Positions 37,301-44,693 of a stretch of DNA of 44,693 nt are shown here, piece after piece (positions within the stretch are counted from its first letter, which is position 1; every line of letters starts with the position of its first letter). The DNA is from Isosphaeraceae bacterium (GTDB lineage: Bacteria > Planctomycetota > Planctomycetia > Isosphaerales > Isosphaeraceae). The notes beneath the pieces are model-generated. The model did no database searches, was not told the origin of the DNA, and saw nothing but the letters and a program-made list of their open reading frames with translations. The stretch lies in assembly GCA_021324445.1 (NCBI GenBank), contig JAJPJC010000297.1, forward strand, positions 1-44,693, in the 5' to 3' direction. The translations under genes were made by a program, and so were the position numbers.

Positions 37301-37954
37301 CTACGAACCACTCACGATCTGAGTCGCCGATTCTTGCTGAGCAAATTGTTTCCGACGGCGCTGCCTTCGAGTCTCGCACTGGGTGCCGACCACGGGCTGC
37401 TTCGCAGACGAGGGGACCGGTTTGGGTTCGGGACTCGGTTCCCTCTGCGGGTCCCTCTGCAAGGCTGGATGACCATCCATCCCGGAGCTGTGGCAGATCA
37501 TGCAGCAAAGGACTGAGCCCGGTTCAATCGGGCCGCGGTGCGGGCAGGCGGATTGGGGGGTGTATGGACCGATCGGGAACAGAGGGAGCAGCCGAGGAAG
37601 GCAGATCGTCCCGGCTCTCGCGGTGACCTGCTCAATCAGGGCGTCGGACGAAATCAGTTCCTCGTGCGCCTGGGCACGCTGCACACCCAACTGAACCCGA
37701 CGGACGCTCAGCCCCTCGCGGCTGGCGATCTCGGAGACGCTGACGCCGTGGCGGTAGTCGTAGAGCCAGATGTATTCGGCCGCGGCGGTCGTCAGCGTCA
37801 AGGGTTCGGACCCCGGCCGTGCTTCGAGGCATCGGGCGGGTTTCCCGCGACGGGACCGCGACGTGCACTCGCGGCGGAATTCGACGGCTCCCGCCGGATC
37901 GTTGTCTGTCCCGCTCCCGCGGTCCGCCCTGTGGGCTTCCTTTGGAGCCTTCAT
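37301..37954 (-). CDS. HTH protein with Cys-rich zinc motif
   Basis: The 217-residue product has a sigma-70/resolvase-style helix-turn-helix (HGVSVSEIASREGLSVRRVQ, about residues 68-88) and later CPHRGPIEPGSVLCCMICHS, whose Cys and His residues could bind zinc. Flanks are Arg/Pro/Glu-rich and probably disordered. I recall the same layout from many Isosphaeraceae-like planctomycete genomes, where its role is unknown. It ends 77 nt before the kinase gene in the same direction and may regulate it. The true start may be internal to the open frame. Confidence 0.65.
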   Translation of the reverse strand: MKAPKEAHRADRGSGTDNDPAGAVEFRRECTSRSRRGKPARCLEARPGSEPLTLTTAAAEYIWLYDYRHGVSVSEIASREGLSVRRVQLGVQRAQAHEELISSDALIEQVTARAGTICLPRLLPLFPIGPYTPQSACPHRGPIEPGSVLCCMICHSSGMDGHPALQRDPQREPSPEPKPVPSSAKQPVVGTQCETRRQRRRKQFAQQESATQIVSGS

Positions 37955-38562
37955 TCCATTCGACCTCTCGGATTGTTCCAGCCTTCGGGCTCGTCCGCTG
38001 GCCTCTACTTACAGGGTGCCACAACTTTTTCGTTTTATTAATGCACCTATTCCGAAATCGACGGGACGTCTCGCCGCATCTTCTTACGTAATCAGGAGAA
38101 ATGGATTTTCGAAGAATTCTTTCTTCGCGCAATCGATCGGTGCAGACCCAGGACTCGGCGGTCCTTTCTGTTGCCATAAGGCCAATAGAGTCAATGGCTT
38201 CTGGTAGTTTGTGTCTTTTGGGCCACCGAGACGAACCTGGATTCCCGTAAATGGCATACGAATCCCGATCGTTGGCTGGAGGAGAAAGCCACTGAGGGAT
38301 GGCACGATGGCACGCGGGGTTGCGCACGCCCTCGTCTCGACGAGCTGTCTCATGGGGGAGTCAAGTGCCCGCACCCATCGGGCGCCTCGGCTCGTGTCGT
38401 GGTGTCACTGCGGTTCTGCCCGGACAAGCCTGGAGAGAAGGCGTTCCCTGGCAGCCTCTGTTCTGGCATCCTGGCGGTCATATTGTTCTCGAGCTGGCTT
38501 TCGACTTTGGATCCGTCCCCTGACCGTGAGTTTGCTCAGGAATGATCCCGACTTCGGATCCC
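37955..38562. other. Intergenic region, AT-richer, divergent promoters expected
   Basis: This 0.6-kb gap lies between the divergent HTH and ABC-exporter genes, so promoters in both directions are expected; none can be placed with confidence. A 49-codon plus-strand frame at 38101-38250 (MDFRRILSSRNRSVQTQDSA) has AGGAGA right before its ATG, but the spacing is too short for a good site. I see no RNA gene here. Confidence 0.4.
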
Positions 38563-40434
38563 ATGCCCCGTTCTACGGTTTTCTTGCTCCGTCGCTTCGA
38601 GGCCGCGTTCCTGCGCCCCTATCGCGGGATGATCCTGCTGGGGCTGGTGGGACTGTTAGTGCAATCGGTCCTCTTGCTGCCGGTCCCTCTCGTGCAAGGT
38701 TGGGTGGTCGACCGGCTAGTGGTCAATTGCCAGTGCGGCGAGGCGGGGCCGGCGTCCCGATCACCGAGTCAGTCCGCGCCGGCACTGGGATTCGCCCAGG
38801 ATTCCAAGTCCGCGGTCGCCCGGGTGATCGCCCTGGCTCTGGCCGGCACCATCGCACTCCATGGTGCGCGGACTGTGCTCGCCTGGCGGATCGCCGCCAT
38901 GATGGGCCGGATCAGCCAGGAGGTCGTGGTCGCTCTGCGCGGGGCCTTGCACCGCAAGCTGATGCGACTTCCCATGGCCTACTTCGACGCCCAACAGACC
39001 GGCCGGCTCATGGCCCGAGTGACCAGTGATGTGGGCAGCGTCTTGATGTTCATCCGGAGCGGCATCCTGCAACTCCTCAACGACCTGATCCTGTCAATGG
39101 CCATCTCCGTCTTGCTGACCTGGCTCCAGTGGCGGCTGGCCCTCGTGGCTCTGGTGGTCGTACCGCTCTACGCCCTCAACCAACGGGCGTTCTTGGGCAA
39201 ACTGCGCCGGCTCTCGAACGAGATTCGCGCGCAGGTCGCCGCGCTCTATGCCCTCCTGAGTGAACGGGTCTCGGCCGTGCGCGTGGTGCGGAGCTTCGCC
39301 AAGGAGGAGGACGAACTCGTTGAGCTGGATCAGCGGATCGATCGCCATCGCGCCTTGAGTTGGGACAACACCCGCGCGGCAGCGGTGTTAGGTGCGACGG
39401 CGATGCTGATCAGCGGGCTGGGCACGGTTTTCGTCATTGCCTATGGCATCGTCCTCGTCGGCCATGGTCTCCTGACCATCGGCGAGTTGCTGGCGATCTA
39501 CGCCCTGGTGGGACAGCTCTATCAACCCATCGTCCGGCTGACGCAATTCCAGGCGACGGCACTGGCGACCGTGGTCTCGATCGAGCGGCTCTACGAGATC
39601 TTCGATGAGCCCGAGCCGGTGCAGGACCACCGCGATGCCGCGGCAATCGTCGACCCCCGCGGGGCGATCGAGTATCGCCATGTCTCGTTCGCATATTCCC
39701 CCGGCGGCCCCAAGGTACTCGACGAGTTGACCCTGCGGATCGAACCCGGGATGCGCCTGGGTGTCTTGGGGCCCAGTGGTGCCGGCAAGTCGACCCTCCT
39801 GGCTTTGGTCCCCCGACTCTATGATGTCCCTGAGGTCTCAACCTCAGCCGGCAAGTCCTGGGGTGCGGTCTACCTCGATGGCCGAGATGTGCGGAGCCTG
39901 AAATTGGCTGATCTCCGCCGGGCCGTGGCCCTGGTGCCCCAGCATGCTCTCCTCTTCGAGGGGACGATCCGCACCAATCTGCTTTATGCCAACCCCGATG
40001 CGACCGAAGCTCAAATGCGGGAGGCCCTCGAGATCGCTGACTTCGCCGCGACGGTGGATTCGCTACCGGCTGGCTTGGATACGCTCGTCGGCGAGCGGGG
40101 ATATTCGCTTTCGGGGGGGCAGCGGCAGCGACTGGCCCTGGCCCGTGCCGTCGTGGCTCAGCCCACCGTGCTGTTGCTGGACGATTGCACCAGCGCTCTG
40201 GACGCCGAAACCGAGGCGAGAATCCAGCAGGCCCTCGACCGGCAACTCCCCGGCCGCACGTGCCTCCTTGTCTCTCACAAGATCGCCTCCGTGCGCCGTG
40301 CCGACCGGATCATCGTGCTGGAATCCGGCCGCATCGTCGAGCAGGGCACCCACTCTGAGTTGCTCGCACACGGCGGTCGTTACGCCGAAACCTTCCGTCA
40401 ACAGACCTCGGCCCTGACCTGCACCGGCGGCTGA
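38542..40434 (+). CDS. ABC exporter, fused membrane and ATPase domains
   Basis: About 630 residues (ATG 38542; ATG 38563 is an equally good start, neither with a fine ribosome-binding site). An MsbA/lipid-exporter type protein: an N-terminal six-span domain (LRPYRGMILLGLVGLLVQSV, ALRGALHRKLMRLPMAYFDA) and a C-terminal ATPase with Walker A GPSGAGKST, Q-loop LVPQHALLFEGTIRTN, signature LSGGQRQRLALARA and Walker B TVLLLDDCTSALD, then the H-loop LVSHK. The residue after the Walker B Asp is Asp instead of the usual Glu, which may slow hydrolysis or reflect a heterodimer-type site. Substrate unknown. Confidence 0.85.
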   Translation: MIPTSDPMPRSTVFLLRRFEAAFLRPYRGMILLGLVGLLVQSVLLLPVPLVQGWVVDRLVVNCQCGEAGPASRSPSQSAPALGFAQDSKSAVARVIALALAGTIALHGARTVLAWRIAAMMGRISQEVVVALRGALHRKLMRLPMAYFDAQQTGRLMARVTSDVGSVLMFIRSGILQLLNDLILSMAISVLLTWLQWRLALVALVVVPLYALNQRAFLGKLRRLSNEIRAQVAALYALLSERVSAVRVVRSFAKEEDELVELDQRIDRHRALSWDNTRAAAVLGATAMLISGLGTVFVIAYGIVLVGHGLLTIGELLAIYALVGQLYQPIVRLTQFQATALATVVSIERLYEIFDEPEPVQDHRDAAAIVDPRGAIEYRHVSFAYSPGGPKVLDELTLRIEPGMRLGVLGPSGAGKSTLLALVPRLYDVPEVSTSAGKSWGAVYLDGRDVRSLKLADLRRAVALVPQHALLFEGTIRTNLLYANPDATEAQMREALEIADFAATVDSLPAGLDTLVGERGYSLSGGQRQRLALARAVVAQPTVLLLDDCTSALDAETEARIQQALDRQLPGRTCLLVSHKIASVRRADRIIVLESGRIVEQGTHSELLAHGGRYAETFRQQTSALTCTGG

Positions 40435-40458
40435 GTGACACGATTTATTTATGATTTA

Positions 40459-40474
40459 ACGCGGAAATCCGCGG
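40459..40474 (+). terminator. Short GC hairpin after the ABC exporter gene
   Basis: CGCGGAAATCCGCG can form a five-base-pair stem about 25 nt after the stop codon. There is no T-run after it, so it is a weak terminator candidate at best. The rest of 40435-40648 shows no gene. Confidence 0.3.
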
Positions 40475-40648
40475 CCCGAAACATAATTACGGTTTTCGAC
40501 CTCTGATGGCCGGAATCGGCGAAGAGCTGACCATGTGGTTCAAGATCCGATTCCGACTTTCGGTTCCCTACCCCCTTCCTCTCTCCTGGTCGGCAGGAGG
40601 TCGGGGTGCCAGAATGTTCCGAGCATTATGGGGAGAGGATATCGCTTT

Positions 40649-40979
40649 TCAAATGGCGCCTTCGGATTCCAGAACGCGATCAATGTCACCGGCTCCATGC
40701 AGCACGCGGACGACTTCGATTCCGTCTTCGACGGGGCGGCAGAAAATCAGGTGATTCGGAAACCCCTCGATACGCCGGACACGCAACCCGGCGAGCCGGG
40801 GATTGAGCGATTCCCGCCGCTCGCCCAGGCCCGGCATGCGGGCAAGTTTCTCGAAAGTGGCGGCAGCGGCGTCATAGAAGCGCTGGGGCGCTTCCAGGCT
40901 GGCTGCCTGCATGAGGTAAGCCGGCCTGGTCATCGAGGTCGCTGTCGGCAGCAGGTAGGACGTCGTAACGCGGCGTCAT
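40649..40979 (-). pseudogene. ParE/RelE-like toxin, frameshifted
   Basis: ATG at 40979 overlaps the antitoxin stop by ATGA and reads MTPRYDVLPAADSDLDDQAG. The rest of the toxin is in a different frame: YLMQAASLEAPQRFYDAAAA, then LARMPGLGERRE, HLIFCRPVEDGIEVVRVLHG. Removing one base of the AA at 40918-40919 joins the two halves into a typical ParE-family toxin of about 110 residues. Such toxins act on gyrase or the ribosome. With the frameshift the toxin is likely dead, unless the extra base is a sequencing error or the downstream ATG at 40933 gives a short active form. Confidence 0.75.
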
Positions 40980-41239
40980 TGCGGGCTGATGGCCTTGCCC
41001 AGTCGCTCAGTCAACTTCCGCTTCTTCGCTTCCCAATACTCCGGAGTGACGGGAATCGGCGGGCCGGAGTCCAGCCGTTCGAGCAGCAGGGCGTCGATGC
41101 GCTCCTCGACCGTGCGTTTCTGGTCGGCCCGGATCAGTTCCCGGACGTATTCGCTGGCGCTGCTATAGCCGCCGGCCGAGACGCGCTCCTGCACGAAATG
41201 CTTCATCGACTCCGGCAGGGCGATGTTCATGGTTTCCAT
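40976..41239 (-). CDS. ParD-like ribbon-helix-helix antitoxin (87 aa)
   Basis: The ATG at 41239 has AAGGAGG 8 nt upstream. The product METMNIALPESMKHFVQERV shows the ribbon-helix-helix start (MNIALPESMKHFV), then SSASEYVRELIRADQ and a C-terminal toxin-binding tail. ParD-type antitoxins bind the operon promoter as dimers and neutralise the ParE toxin. It is coupled to the toxin gene by ATGA. An intact antitoxin with a broken toxin is a common decay stage. Confidence 0.85.
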   Translation of the reverse strand: METMNIALPESMKHFVQERVSAGGYSSASEYVRELIRADQKRTVEERIDALLLERLDSGPPIPVTPEYWEAKKRKLTERLGKAISPQ

Positions 41240-41383
41240 GGGAATCCCTCCTTTGAGCTGATCTTACCGTGCTTGGCAAGTGTTGTCAATCCATTGCCAA
41301 TCGTGCGCTTGCTGGCGCGTCGAATGCTCGGACGGCTCCACAAGCTAGGATCTCGACGAGGATGAACCGTAAGGTCGGGTTGG

Positions 41384-42643
41384 TCAGGCGAGCCGATCGG
41401 CCGTCCGCAACGGCGGGAACAGCCAGGCCCAGACCGCCGTCACCGCCATCGCGCCAGCCCCGCCAAACGCCACGGACCCGACCGGCCCGAGCAGCCGAGC
41501 CACGACCCCACTCTCGAACTCCCCCAGCTCGTTCGACGCCCCGATGAACAAGGTCGAGACCGCCGACACCCGGCCCCGCATCCCGTCCGGGGTGGCGATC
41601 TGAACCAGACTCTGGCGGGTAAAGACCGACACCATGTCCGCGCCGCCGAGCACCGCCAGGGCGAACACCGAAAGCGGAACCCAGCGCGAGTAGGCGAACA
41701 CGAGGGTCATCAGTCCGAACAGGCCAACGGCCAGGAGCATCTTCATGCCGACGAGGGTGCGGATCGGCCGATGTGCGAGATATCCGGCCACCAGGAGAGC
41801 CCCGACCGCGGGGGCGGCGCGGAGGACGCCAAATCCCAGCGCGCCGACCCCGAGCACGTCCCGGGCGAAGACCGGGAGCAAGCCCGTCGCGCCGCCGAGC
41901 AGGACGGCGAACAGGTCGAGGGAGATGGCGCCGAGTACCAGCTTATTCCCCCACAGGTATTCCAGCCCCTCGCGGATCTGGGCGGCCCGCGACCGGGCCG
42001 GCCCGAGCGTCGGCCGGGTGTCGGCACGGATCAGCAGAGCACAGACCGCGGCGGCGGCGTACAGCCCGGCACTGACCGCGTAGCCGAGCACCGGCGAGAC
42101 GGCGCAGAGCAGGCCGCCCAGGGCCGGGCCGAGGATGCTGGCCAGTTGGGCGGCCAGCGAATTGGTCGCGATCGCCCGGGGAAGCAACCGCAGCGGCACC
42201 AGCATCGGGCCCAGCGCGCTCGCCGCCGGTTGAGAGAACGCCCGGCTGGAGCCGAACAGGGCGGCCAAGGCGACGATCGGCCACAACCCGCTCCCGAGCG
42301 ATGACCGGGCGGCAAGCCCCGCGGACGTCAGGACCTGGGTCAGGTAGCAGAGGACGAGGATGCGGCGGCGGTCGTGCCGGTCGACGGTCTCGCCCGCCAG
42401 GAGAGTCAGGGCGAACAGCGGCAGGAACTGGGCCAAGCCGATCATCCCGACCGCGAACGCGGCCTCCGCGACCGACATGGTCCCGCGCGCGACCTCATAC
42501 ACCTCCCACGCGATGACGATCGACTGGGAACCGGTGGCCAGGGTGCCCAGGAAGCGTCCCGTCAGGAAGAGTGCGTACGGCCGGCGGGTCAGCAGCGAGG
42601 CAGAATCGTCGGTCGAATCCGACGGGTCAGCGATGGCGGGCAT
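41384..42643 (-). CDS. Major facilitator (MFS) exporter
   Basis: This 419-residue protein has about 12 hydrophobic segments. The loop after the second segment has the MFS signature in the form GETVDRHDRRRILVLCY, and PALGGLLCAV and RPTLGPARSRAAQIREGLEY lie near the centre. The set resembles the EntS/ProP-like group of drug or siderophore exporters (FLTGRFLGTLATGSQSIVIA). The C-terminal segment MRGRVSAVSTLFIGASNELG is typical of these. Substrate unknown. It is not in an operon with its neighbours. Confidence 0.8.
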   Translation of the reverse strand: MPAIADPSDSTDDSASLLTRRPYALFLTGRFLGTLATGSQSIVIAWEVYEVARGTMSVAEAAFAVGMIGLAQFLPLFALTLLAGETVDRHDRRRILVLCYLTQVLTSAGLAARSSLGSGLWPIVALAALFGSSRAFSQPAASALGPMLVPLRLLPRAIATNSLAAQLASILGPALGGLLCAVSPVLGYAVSAGLYAAAAVCALLIRADTRPTLGPARSRAAQIREGLEYLWGNKLVLGAISLDLFAVLLGGATGLLPVFARDVLGVGALGFGVLRAAPAVGALLVAGYLAHRPIRTLVGMKMLLAVGLFGLMTLVFAYSRWVPLSVFALAVLGGADMVSVFTRQSLVQIATPDGMRGRVSAVSTLFIGASNELGEFESGVVARLLGPVGSVAFGGAGAMAVTAVWAWLFPPLRTADRLA

Positions 42644-43137
42644 TCCACATTTCCTGCTCGTCGATCACGGGCAGGGTCGGAACCCTGCCCGATGAAGGGA
42701 AGCACTGGCGTTCGCCGCCTCCCTCCGTTCACATCCCTTTCTGCCAGTGGCGGGTTTCTTCGAGGGGTTCGCCCCTCTCCAGCAGACTCTTGAGGCTGGC
42801 AAAGATGTGCGCCTGTTAAGTTCAAAGCTATTTGGCACCAGATCATCAACGGTAAATGGCACCTTTCCTGGGCCTACGATTCACCCAGGACGCCCAACCC
42901 GATTCGAACCCCGCGACTCTACCAGATCTGCGGCCCCCGCGAGTGCATGCAGGGCGCCAGATACCTCGGAAGAAGGGGGCCAACTCGTTTTGAAACCAAC
43001 AGCCGTGTTACCCGGCAGGGCGCGAGCCTCCTGGGTTGCGAAGCCAGCGAATTCGGGTAATTCTAGCGCGGTGATCAAGCTGTTGGTGCCTCAGTCGGGA
43101 GTTGTCGGTCTAAGACCACCTTCGGCCCAAAGGCGCC
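42644..43137. other. Gene-poor region with a possible tRNA-like scrap
   Basis: No convincing gene is seen. On the minus strand near 42889-42960, GTAGAGTCGCGGGGTTCGAA followed by TCGGGT recalls the T-loop and flanks of a tRNA, but the T-stem does not pair, so it is at most a fragment. Several open frames here are Arg/Pro-rich and look random. The region may be eroded accessory DNA. Confidence 0.35.
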
Positions 43138-43290
43138 ATGTGCCTGTGGGTGCCTGAGGCCAACTCTTCGGAAGGACCGCTGCTGACACCGCGCGAAGTT
43201 GCCGAGTCCCAGCCGAACACCTGGGGACTCCACGATCTGCGGGGCGATGCGATGGAATGGTGTTTCGACGCCTGGTACGACTCTCCAAAG
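43138..43290 (+). pseudogene. Remnant of a formylglycine-generating-enzyme (FGE-sulfatase) domain
   Basis: The frame contains ESQPNTWGLHDLRGDAMEWC followed by FDAWYDSP, matching the conserved FGE-sulfatase core (N-x-W/F-G-L-x-D-M-x-G-N-x-x-E-W-C-x-D). The typical Gly-Asn is replaced by Gly-Asp. The N-terminal two thirds and the C-terminal part are missing, and the similarity stops at about 43290, where the tRNA-like fragment begins. Such domains are abundant in planctomycetes. This is a broken copy, not a working gene. Confidence 0.7.
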
Positions 43291-43350
43291 GGGGCGAAGG
43301 ATTTGAACCTCAGACCTCACGGACCCGAACCAGAGGATTTACGTCAAGAA
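43290..43350 (-). pseudogene. 3-prime fragment of a tRNA gene (probable att scar)
   Basis: On the minus strand the sequence reads from a GACGTAAATCCTC anticodon-arm-like segment through a CTGGTTCGGGTCCGTGAGG variable-arm-like hairpin to GAGGTTCAAATCCTTCGCCC, which ends like the T-arm and 3-prime acceptor strand of a class II tRNA (Leu/Ser type). No matching 5-prime half is found within the preceding 60 nt. Such fragments are left by elements that integrate into tRNA genes. The T-stem has one or two imperfect pairs, so the call is moderate. Confidence 0.45.
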
Positions 43351-43769
43351 TTCTCGACGCAACATGTTTTCTATAATGGGTTTATGTTTCTTCTCATCGG
43401 CGGATTCGTTTTCCAGGTTTTCTCAGGATGTTGCGGGATCTCACGCGATTTCGCACCATTTCTCTGCCACGGCAGAGTTCTATCCGTTGATGCGTTTTGC
43501 GCCCCCGCCCCGGTCCGGGCTGCCCCGGACATCCTCCGGCACCGGGTCGGTTCCGGCCCCTCGGTCTCGACGTCTTGTCGGCAGTCGGGAAGCCCACCGC
43601 TGCACCAGAGATCCCCGCGGCGGTCGCTGATCGGCCCGAGCTCGACCATGTGCAGATGCCGGCGATACCCGGGACGCCGGGGCTCGCGCGCCGTATCCCG
43701 GGGCGGCGATCCCTGGTAGTGTTTACTGGTGAGGCAGGAGTGTTGAGTACCCGGTCCGGAAGTGTGCCC
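43351..43769. other. Gene-poor region between tRNA fragment and small operon
   Basis: No supported gene. Frames on both strands are Pro/Arg-rich, as expected by chance at this GC. TAGTGTTTACTGG at 43715-43727 is the only AT-rich spot and could lie in a promoter for the following genes, but no -35/-10 pair is convincing. Confidence 0.35.
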
Positions 43770-44037
43770 ATGGCGAACCGCTTGATTCCGCCGCCCGAAC
43801 TGGCGCCCTTTGGTACCACAAAGACTCGCGGCGAGCCGGGGCATCGAGCTTTGGGCGGAGTGGTTGGATACCTGTGAGGAGTTCTTGTTGGCCGGGCTGC
43901 GCCGCCAAGTCGGCCCCGATGGCGACCTGCGCGCCGCCTACCGCAGATGGTACGCCGAGCAGATGACGGAGCATGATCGGACCATGCGTCATCTCCTCGA
44001 AGAGTTCGACCGCCGGAGCCGTTCTCGTAGCTGCTGA
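43770..44037 (+). pseudogene. Small conserved protein gene with a one-base frameshift
   Basis: ATG at 43770 (preceded by GGAAG) reads MANRLIPPPELAPFGTTKTR then GEPGHRAL and goes out of frame. The next frame continues WAEWLDTCEEFLLAGLRRQV, then DLRAAYRRWYAEQMTEHDRT, to TGA 44037. Removing one T of TTT at 43850-43852 gives GHRA-WAEWLDTCEEF, which fits the family as I recall it from other planctomycetes. Function unknown. It overlaps the start of the nucleotidyltransferase-like gene, suggesting a two-gene operon. Confidence 0.55.
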
Positions 44038-44671
44038 GGTTGTCCTGAAGGCTCTGAAACACGTCTGGGTCAGCCTGGAACCGCTGCACGCACCGATGGC
44101 GGTCATGGGGGGCCTGGCGCTGGCCGCATGGCGGCATGTCCGCGCCACCCGCGATGTGGACTTGCTCATCGGCGTCTCGGAGGAGGATCTCGAGCCCCTG
44201 CTCTCGGCCTTGACCTCAGCCGGCCTGAGCCCCAAGCACCAGCCTCCGTTGATCTCCGTGGGTTCGCTCCAAATCCTGCAACTGCTCTACGAGCCGCCTG
44301 GAGCCTACCTGGACTTGCAAGTTGACCTGCTTCTGGCCCAATCCGAATACCACAAGCAGGCGCTAGCGCGCCGGATGCCCACCCGCCTGGCTGCCCTGGA
44401 CCTCGATTTCTCTGTCCTCGCCTGTGAAGATCTGATCCTGCACAAGCTCTGGGCCGGGTGCCTCCTCGACCGGGCGGACGCGGCTATGCTGCTCCGCGCC
44501 AACCGGCCCGATCTCAATCTGGAAGACCTTCTCGGTTGGACGACGACGCTTTCCTTGGGCGCCGAATTGGCTCAGGTCTGGGAAGATGACACCGATCGGG
44601 AAATCAGAGCCAATTTCGATCGTCTGGTGAGAGCCACCCGAACGGTCGTCGATCCTGGCGTCTCCTTCTGA
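43973..44671 (+). CDS. Nucleotidyltransferase-like protein (AbiEii/DUF6036 type)
   Basis: PMAVMGGLALAAWRHVRATR then DVDLLIGVSEEDLE is the classic amino end of polymerase-beta-fold nucleotidyltransferases of the AbiEii-like group (GG, then D-x-D). Further Asp/Glu-rich parts follow (LDLQVDLLLAQSEY, DFSVLACEDLILHKL). Members act as toxins or modify RNA or proteins. The frame opens with ATG 43973, but an internal ATG at 44096 starts right before the motif; the residues before it (LKALKHVWVSLEPLHAP) look like real protein, so an upstream start is likely. Its neighbour overlaps by 65 nt. Confidence 0.65.
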   Translation: MIGPCVISSKSSTAGAVLVAAEVVLKALKHVWVSLEPLHAPMAVMGGLALAAWRHVRATRDVDLLIGVSEEDLEPLLSALTSAGLSPKHQPPLISVGSLQILQLLYEPPGAYLDLQVDLLLAQSEYHKQALARRMPTRLAALDLDFSVLACEDLILHKLWAGCLLDRADAAMLLRANRPDLNLEDLLGWTTTLSLGAELAQVWEDDTDREIRANFDRLVRATRTVVDPGVSF

Positions 44672-44693
44672 AGCGCATGTCTAAACCCTAAAC

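Noticed and set aside
42889..42960. A complete tRNA gene on the minus strand
   Set aside because: A GGTTCGAATC-like T-loop is present, but the T-stem does not pair and no acceptor stem is found.
43394..44137. A 247-codon minus-strand frame at the right end
   Set aside because: It is Arg/Pro-rich and antisense to the small gene and nucleotidyltransferase start, both of which have conserved-looking protein sequence.

Overview
The window is high-GC bacterial DNA and looks like a planctomycete chromosome, most likely of the Isosphaeraceae type. This is an inference from GC content, the HTH/zinc-motif protein at 37301-37954, the formylglycine-enzyme remnant at 43138 and the long Ser-Pro-Thr linkers; no 16S or other marker gene is present.

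Positions 1-31 kb hold a tailed-phage late (structural) gene cluster, almost entirely on the minus strand. In transcription order (high to low coordinate) it runs: holin-like protein (31.1-31.3), small terminase candidate, large terminase (29.3-30.7), portal (27.1-29.0), papain-like protein (25.7-26.8), glycosyltransferase (24.9-25.7), scaffold (24.1-24.9), major capsid gene (20.8-24.0), connector and small head genes (17.6-20.7), a TPR glycosyltransferase (16.1-17.6), secreted or fibre-like proteins with LamG, FN3, sialidase-like and glycosidase-like domains (3.8-15.9), then tail terminator, tail tube and tape-measure-like genes (0.4-3.7). No integrase, repressor, replication gene or endolysin is visible. 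Host-style repeats fill the spacers. This may be an old prophage, a domesticated particle or the late half of a larger element that continues to the left.

Two features stand out. First, the capsid gene is split. A canonical group I intron core (minus strand) lies between a 71-nt first exon and the main exon, and a LAGLIDADG endonuclease gene sits inside it in antisense orientation. About 1 kb upstream is a second, diverged but synonymously constrained copy of the same first exon, followed by another antisense LAGLIDADG gene and a possible second group I intron. Both endonuclease genes carry disabling lesions. Second, nearly every non-coupled spacer of the late cluster carries an inverted-repeat element built from direct heptamer-like repeats, with a different heptamer family in different spacers. 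Some of these elements supply stop codons of neighbouring genes, and two repeat arrays lie in frame within coding sequence.

Positions 31-38 kb are a co-directional run of membrane/coiled-coil proteins and signalling genes: an ethylene-receptor-like membrane sensor without a kinase, a receiver-PAS protein, a single-domain receiver, a CHASE3-type histidine kinase with two nearly identical FixL-like PAS domains, and an HTH protein. The right end (38.5-44.7 kb) is ordinary accessory chromosome: an ABC exporter, a ParD/ParE-like toxin-antitoxin pair with a frameshifted toxin, an MFS transporter, remnants of a formylglycine-generating-enzyme gene and a tRNA, and a nucleotidyltransferase-like gene beside a frameshifted small gene.
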